Assembly (NCBI GenBank): GCA_014706385.1 | Contig: JACGZH010000009.1 | Coordinates: 558,001-622,000 of the forward strand | Direction: 5' to 3' | Source of the DNA: Phaffia rhodozyma | Lineage: Eukaryota; Basidiomycota; Tremellomycetes; Cystofilobasidiales; Mrakiaceae | Length of the DNA: 64,000 nt | Shown: one piece after another, positions 58,501-64,000 of the stretch | Layout: each line of letters starts with the position of its first letter | How positions within the stretch are numbered: position 1 is the stretch's first letter | Position numbers and translations under genes: made by a program | Notes under the pieces: model-generated | Database searches by the model: none | Seen by the model: the letters and a program-made list of their open reading frames with translations, nothing else | What the model was told of the DNA's origin: nothing

Positions 58501-58633
58501 TGAATCTGTTGAGAGGGGAGTCATGAACGGGAGACACACTCACCCAGGGGAACAGATTGAAGAGGATGAGGCGATGGAGATGGAAGGTTTGAAGAGACAA
58601 AGAGGGTATCAACCTGTCCAGTCAACCTTCAAA

Positions 58634-58674
<41 letters not shown>

Positions 58675-58741
58675 CGATGACGACGAGAAGGATGGAGAAA
58701 CGGCGCGAGTTGGAAGCAGGAGGCAAGACCACCGAATATAA
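55510..58741 (+). CDS. Ytp1-like multi-pass membrane protein (DUF2427 plus Ytp1 C-terminal domain)
   Basis: A gene of many small exons starting MDLLLNDHLSQRHSHP. The N-terminal domain has HAVLQASVWGVLFPLGMVLG, then KSRFHIPVQ and TTSMVLTSAGYILG, as in DUF2427. Later exons encode VVGRLYPLIGWTQILLGIQTY, MGFCRGEEKLQCYAHH, FILYGTLLA, KDLQHTALGVLWWAGGSLGV, GHVQRTMTATMVHQVLGLSL and FLSATDEELKLIDSQ, matching the Ytp1 C-terminal region. Several membrane helices are obvious. The cytosolic tail carries a pure Asp run from GAC/GAT repeats (58635-58686). Ytp1-like proteins are fungal; their function is not known to me. The exon chain near 56100-57300 was only partly resolved. Confidence 0.8.
58633..58688 (+). 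repeat. GAC/GAT trinucleotide repeat (poly-Asp)
   Basis: Seventeen consecutive Asp codons, mostly GAC, occur in the tail of the Ytp1-like protein. The tract is likely to vary in length between strains. Confidence 0.9.
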
Positions 58742-59048
58742 TACCATCCGGTCAAGTAGCGCAATCTTTCATGGTTTCTCTGTCCCTCCTCCTTTTTCTT
58801 GAACGATTTCTCTCATTCTCCTCATCATCCTCTTGACTTGCACTTCAGATGGAATTAACGATTGATAGATACGAAATCATGTCTATTGTCTTGCTCTTTA
58901 ATTTGAAGAAGAGAAGACTGTTCTATTCACCCCTGTGAGAGATGACGAAAGACGATGGCGCGTCGGAAAGCCGCAAGAAGAGTGATATAAGGAAAAAGAA
59001 AGAAAGAGCGATACAGGAGCAAGAGATCTTGCGCGATAACGAAGAAGC
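58742..59048. other. Convergent 3' flanks
   Basis: About 300 bases lie between the Ytp1-like gene and the UPF0047 gene. No feature is seen. Confidence 0.5.
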
Positions 59049-59932
59049 TCACAATACAGTAGCGACTACAGTTCGGACATGGGAGAGATGTCTGAATTCC
59101 ATCAGATAAATTCCTTGCCATGTTCCTAGTTGAAGTTTCCCGTTCGAGATCTGTAAAGCAGGTGGTCTGTCTCAACAATAGAATCCTCACGAGACAGGGA
59201 AGACACAAACAGCGAGTTAAGGTAAGGAAAGAAAAAAACTAACAGGGATGGAGATCGTGTTACCCACGAGCGTGGTCTTTGTATGACTAACCGAATCGTC
59301 CGGTCCCTCGTCAACATCTGAATTAGATAAGTCAATGCTCCGTCAGGTCTCAAACAGGTCTAGTCTTTCTCCTCCTGAATCGAGGAAATTGTATGGCGAA
59401 GAGAGAAGAGCACCAGAGACGAACGTTGCCAAGGTAAAGATTCTGGGACGAGCTTATCGAGCGCCATCGTCATGTCCGACCGAACATCTGGGTCATAGTT
59501 CTCGTTAACTAGGAGAAACAATCATAAAGAATGAGTTCGATGTTGTCAAGCAACATAGACAGATGAATGCAAGATATAGACAAACGGGTGAGTCCTGCCG
59601 AGGTGTGCTTACTGAATAAAAGTGAAGAGACACGAGAGAAAAGTCAGACAGAGACGGACCGGTCATCAGCCAAACAAGAGACGGGGTATCTTACATGAAT
59701 AAGAACAACATTCCAATCTGCAGAGAGTGAGGAAAAAAAAGGAGGAGAAGAAGATACAAAAGGTGAAGAAACGGTGAATGACTATACGAACCAGAGGGAG
59801 GGTTGGACGAAGACTAGCAACACTAACCTTAACGTCTTTGAGACCATCTCCGAGTGCTCGAACGACTTCATCCGTTACTAAATGAGCTCCCTTTGCCTTT
59901 CGAGCGAGCTGGAATGTCTTTTGAAAGGGCAT
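59049..59932 (-). CDS. UPF0047 / YjbQ-family protein
   Basis: The start [20 protein letters not shown] is typical of the family. Exons then give [57 protein letters not shown] and [20 protein letters not shown], ending VATVL at 59049-59051. The conserved HTS, DEGPDD and GTWQGI motifs are all present. Bacterial YjbQ members show thiamine-phosphate synthase activity in some assays; the role in fungi is unclear. Six or so introns split about 145 residues. Start and end are firm; inner junctions are by eye. Confidence 0.88.
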
Positions 59933-60469
59933 GGACGATGATAGAAGAGAGAAATGCAGTAGAACGAGTGTACGATGATTGAGTGATAGATATGAACAGA
60001 GAAGGATAAGAGAGAGAGCAGTGACTCTGGAAAGGAATTAGAACTGATGACGTAGCCGAAGGGTGAAATTTGTATTAGACAATCGTACAAGTTCCGTGAT
60101 AAATACTAGGGATAATTTGCGATTTATGTTTTTGATTATAGAAATAGGCGGCGGTTTCGTAATGCATACTTCAAATGTTCTCTAATATGGAGCAAATTCA
60201 GAGACATATACAATCTTCCGTAGTAGGACAACTATGAGGATATGTAGTATCATGCCCAAAAGCACAGACTACAACTCTGTCTAATAACGCGATTACAGCT
60301 TTTGTAATGATCGTCTCCTTCTCCACCTGTGCCATGAACAGTCGAAACTTTCATCTCGTCTTTTTTCTCTTTCCCTTTCTTCTCCATCTCGTCTCTCTTT
60401 TAGAATTCCTTCTTTTTTAGAATCGCCTACACTCACTCACACGTACACATACACACGCATACATACATT
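59933..60469. promoter_or_regulatory. Divergent promoter region of UPF0047 and PP2C genes
   Basis: 537 bases hold a C/T-rich leader (60355-60420) before the PP2C start and an A/G-rich segment on the other side. No defined site is assigned. Confidence 0.45.
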
Positions 60470-63204
60470 ATGGTGAGAACTGTCTCGTTTCTTTATCTAC
60501 TCTCTGTTACCAATCGACGGGCGTTTGAAGGAAAGATGGATCGATAGTATCACTCGCTCACGTGCATCTGATCCTGACCTCTTGTGTTTCCTCTTCGTTC
60601 ACCCTTTCCTCTTGTCGTCTTGCCTTTGGAATCATACACCTGTATCGCTCGCTTATGTTCGAATATTTTCTCCTCTCGGTCACTACAGGGTCAAACTCTT
60701 TCAGAGCCAGGTTCGTCCCGTTCTTGTTCTTCCTTTTTCTTTTTTTTTTCTTCCTTTTCCCCCTATCTTTTCTCCCCTCTTCTTCCTCCACGTAGTCATA
60801 GTTAATGGTTCACTGATTCGGTTGAATTTGTTTAACCCTGCTTCATCCAATTATCGTGTCTATACTTCACTGGCTCCCCTTCCTTCGTATTTCTTCTTCC
60901 TTCTTTGTATCTCTTGTTTCAGTCGTCGAAAAACATACCGACAAGGGGTCGTCCAACCGATTTGCTTATGCTATCAGTGAGATGCAAGGCTGGCGTATAT
61001 GTACGTTCCTGGCGTCTTCCCTCCTCTCCTTCTTCCCTCGTCGGTGTTTTCACACCTATACAACTGGCCAGGATGCGGAAGATAGAGAGAGAACCATCGC
61101 CTTGGCCCCTTTTCATTCCAGTCATGGGAGTTTATATACTTGATCGGTTGTGTTCGTGTCGCGTCAGCCAACAATCCATCGCTTTCCCTCAATCTTGGAG
61201 TTGAGGTAGCATCCAGTATCGCCTACGAATCTAGCTCGGGCGACTCGGCTCAGCCGATACGTTTCAAACCGTCGATGAATAAACAACAACAAAAAAAATC
61301 CCTTTTCACCTCGCTCATAATTCTTCCTTCCCTTTCTCCTTCCTCGGCCTTCATCTGCCTGCCTGCTCTCCCAATGGATCGTTGCTCATCTAGATCCTTT
61401 CTCTCTTTGCTCTATTTCTCTTTCTAAACTCGACGGCTCTATTCAAACAGCCATGGAGGATGCCCACGCCACCATCCTTTCCCTTCCGCCCCCCTCGTCG
61501 TCGTCTTCTACAGATGCTAAACACCCCGCCTTTTTCGCCGTCTATGACGGACACGGTGGTTCGACCGTGGCAAAATATACCGGCTCCACTTTACACACTC
61601 GACTGAGCGAGTTGCCCGAATATGCAGAGGGGAATTACGAGGTCGCCTTCAAGAAGGCTTTCCTGGGCACAGATGACGCCCTTCGAGCCGGTTCGTCTTC
61701 TTCAATTTATCTCGTCTAGAATGTTGTGGGGACAAGGAAACTCATCCACATGCTGCAAACAATCAACATGCTGATAAACCGATTTTTCATCTCTTCCATA
61801 TGCTCAATCATCAGATCCAAAGTTTGTGAACGACCCTTCAGGCTGCACGGCCGTTGCCGTGTTGATTACACCCGATAATAGATTTATCTGTGTAAGTGGA
61901 TTTTCTTTCTTTTCCTCTCACAAGCTTACCCCAAGAACTCGGAAAGTACACCTTTCTGACATTGTTCTTCTGCGGCCCGATCCTACCTATCATTAGGCGA
62001 ACGCCGGAGACTCACGGTCTGTCCTCTCGGTTGGTGGAAAGGAGGAGCCGCTAAGCCATGATCACAAGCCTACAAATGAGAAAGAGACCGCGCGAATCGT
62101 CGCTGCTGGAGGATTTGTCGACTACAACCGAGTGAATGGGAACCTTGCGTTGTCTCGAGCCGTGGGGGATTTTGAATTCAAGCAGAACCATTCATTGGAC
62201 GCCGAACACCAGGTTGTTACCGTCGATCCAGATATCATCTCCCACGCCTGGACCGGCGAGGAAGAGTTCCTTGTGGTTGCTTGTGATGGTTCGTCTCTGA
62301 GGCCACTCCTTATATTATGCGTTTGCTCTGTGAGCTAGCTCGTTCTGTGGTTGCTGATCGATCTCTTCGTGCTTACTTCCCTCGATTTATAGGAATTTGG
62401 GATTGCCTGACCTCTCAGCAGGTTGTTGACTTTACCCGACGGGCTATTGCTAATGGAGATTCACTCGTCAAGATTTGTGAGGATATGATGGAGAAGTGTC
62501 TTGCCCCGAGTTCAGAAATCGGCGGGATCGGGTGCGATAACATGACGGTCTGCATTGTGGCCATTCTGGGTGACCGGTCGGAAGCCGAGTGGAGAGAATG
62601 GATAACTAGCCGGGTGAACAACAAGGTCGGACATGATACCCCGCTCTCTGTCCCCCATGTGTTCAACACTGCTCCGGTCGATCGACACCCGGGAGCGTCG
62701 ACGCCGTCGAGTGGGACAAACCCGAACGCGGCTTCTGCGTCACTGCAGCAGATGGTTGGCCAGGCCGGCAACCGGGTGTTGGGTGGAATGAGTCTTCAGG
62801 AGGTTCTCAAAGGCAGCGGCATCTCGTTCTCTCCATCCGGCGGCCTAGTTCTGGGTGGCAGAGCGGCGGATGAGGAGGATGATGAGGAGGAAGAAGAGGA
62901 GGAGGAGGAGGAGGAGAAAGAGGAGGGAGAGCAGGTTTCGTCATCGACCGGTTCGAATGAGCCAAAAGAAGGTGGACATGGGAAAGGACTGAGCCACCCA
63001 GAAATCGTCAACTCACCTGGCTCGGCGTCCGAGCGGGAGGATGAGTCGGAGCCGACGTCGAGCAACACGATCACGCCCTCTGGGTTGTCGTTTGCCGGTA
63101 GGCCGACACAGTCTACACTCTCAACCGATGGAGTGAGCAGCGTTGGAAACCCAAAGGTCGCCAGTTCGCCAGAGTTGAAGACGGGCAATGTCGAGCGGGG
63201 ATAG
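60470..63204 (+). CDS. PP2C-family Ser/Thr phosphatase, Ptc2/Ptc3 type
   Basis: Exon 1 contributes only the ATG (60470-60472), followed directly by GTGAGA. A 22-nt exon (60689-60710) adds GQTLSEP, then an exon adds [19 protein letters not shown] and MQGWRI. The joined N-terminus MGQTLSEPVVEK matches Ptc2/Ptc3, which start MGQ..S.P. Catalytic motifs are [40 protein letters not shown] joined to IWD, and GIGCDNMTV, so all metal-binding Asp residues are present. The C-terminus is Ser-rich with a long Glu/Asp run (62871-62934). In yeasts this group dampens MAPK and checkpoint signalling; the same is inferred. Introns at 60711, 61691 and 62288 begin GTTCGT. Confidence 0.93.
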
Positions 63205-63874
63205 AGATTCGAGGGTTTCTGTTTGTTTGATTCTCTTCCCTTTCTTCTTCACTCGTGTAGCTTTCTGTATGTGTGTGTGCCTGTGTGTGTTGGCAGTTTA
63301 TTCCCGGTCCTCCTTTCTAACGAAAGAAGTTCTCTCGACCAATGTCCATCTCTCATCTCTCCCTTCTCCGTTCTTCCTTTCTTGTTTGTTCCATCTCTGT
63401 TTCGGTGTGTGTGTGTGTCTAGTAGTTCTTTACTTTATATCGGATGGACCTTCTCGTTCTCCTTGCACTGGCGTTCAGACGACTAACGATTTCGGGTGGG
63501 AAAGGTGAATTTAAATAAATAAAAAACGTTCATCGTATACTCATTCATTCTCTGTCTTGCCTCAACGCTCTGCAGATAGAACATTGTGTATCCTACGTGT
63601 GTGTTATATCTATTGCGACAGCCATATCTATGACCAACAAGCACATTCTTTATCCCAACATACGATGGAAGAATTAATCGTCTCTTTCGGCCGAAGCAGA
63701 AGGCAAAAGGTAACGCCCGAAGGAGGAAAGAAAAAAAAATATGGGTGACTCGGCCTGTAGCGCGAGGCTTATTAGGCCATTTTCCAATTTTTTTCCTTTC
63801 TTCCTCTTTTCTTCCATCACTCCCAAACGCACTCACATCTTTCCTAACAAAGTATCTTAATCATCTTGATCACA
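63205..63874. promoter_or_regulatory. Intergenic, promoter of the edge gene
   Basis: C/T-rich leader at 63770-63850 directly before the ATG; short GT-repeats at 63268-63292 and 63404-63419. No gene is supported. Confidence 0.45.
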
Positions 63875-64000
63875 ATGGCCATCCCCAGATCTATCGCCCG
63901 AAAGGCTCTTGCCGCCGCCGTCAGGCCTGCTCCTGCCATCCGAGGATTCTCCACCGTTCTCGCTGGTACCAGACCTGCCATCCGAAACGCCGCCGCCGCT
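63875..64000 (+). CDS. N-terminus of a mitochondrial precursor protein (cut by window end)
   Basis: 42 codons start MAIPRSIARKALAAAVRPAP. The stretch is rich in Arg and Ala with no acidic residue, an amphipathic presequence with a likely cleavage near RGFST. Codons are almost all C-ending (GCC, ATC, CTC, ACC), more biased than in neighbouring genes, which suggests a highly expressed protein such as an ATP synthase, respiratory or TCA enzyme. Which one cannot be told from this part. Confidence 0.8.
   Translation, partial: MAIPRSIARKALAAAVRPAPAIRGFSTVLAGTRPAIRNAAAA

Noticed and set aside
1..64000. CRISPR arrays, operons, ribosome binding sites, rRNA or tRNA genes
   Set aside because: The window is eukaryotic nuclear DNA; no array-like spaced repeats and no RNA gene signatures were seen.

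Overview
The window is nuclear DNA of a basidiomycete fungus. Its genes are split by many short introns (about 50-130 nt), contain Ser-rich and Gln-rich disordered stretches, and include families typical of fungi: Prp6, Rrp3, a Ytp1-like protein, a C-terminal Zn2Cys6 factor and a signalling-mucin-like protein. At least thirteen introns begin GTTCG. I cannot name the species; a Tremellomycete or Pucciniomycete yeast is a guess from base composition and intron density.

Bases 1 to about 18,700 are a graveyard of LTR retrotransposons with no intact cellular gene. At the left edge is a Ty1/copia pol remnant with its LTR (1-2790). A 2.5 kb AT-rich stretch without genes follows (2791-5305). Next is a nest of three elements: a Ty3/gypsy element between diverged LTRs of family B (5306 to about 16638), a copia element of family A inside it (9562-16305), and inside that another copia element of family D (10946-15806). 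The D copies lie in inverted orientation around a gag-integrase segment that lacks RT. One A LTR has become a 208 bp-arm palindrome (15852-16305). A second family C LTR (16893-17280) and about 1.7 kb of unassigned sequence close the region.

From 18,973 onward the sequence is gene-dense. In order: RING-H2 E3 ligase (-), DEAD-box rRNA helicase Rrp3 (-), CCDC47-like ER protein (+), Ser/Thr-rich mucin-like membrane protein (+), Pho85-type cyclin-like protein (-), small basic coiled-coil protein (+), conserved fungal hypothetical (+), splicing factor Prp6 (+), an unidentified small ORF with an in-frame stop (+), ribosomal protein eS27 (-), Gfo/Idh/MocA oxidoreductase (+), Zn2Cys6 regulator (+), Ytp1-like multi-pass membrane protein (+), UPF0047/YjbQ protein (-), PP2C phosphatase Ptc2/3 type (+), and the start of a mitochondrial precursor (+). 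The genes are mostly unrelated housekeeping functions. Rrp3 and the CCDC47 homologue share a 207 bp divergent promoter.

The most interesting signals are two stem-loops kept by compensatory change in three LTR families, the inverted-LTR and palindrome rearrangements, the GTTCG 5' splice sites, and telomere-like TTAGGG boxes 120-185 bp upstream of three start codons. Exon boundaries were read by eye from splice signals and protein continuity, so they are proposals.
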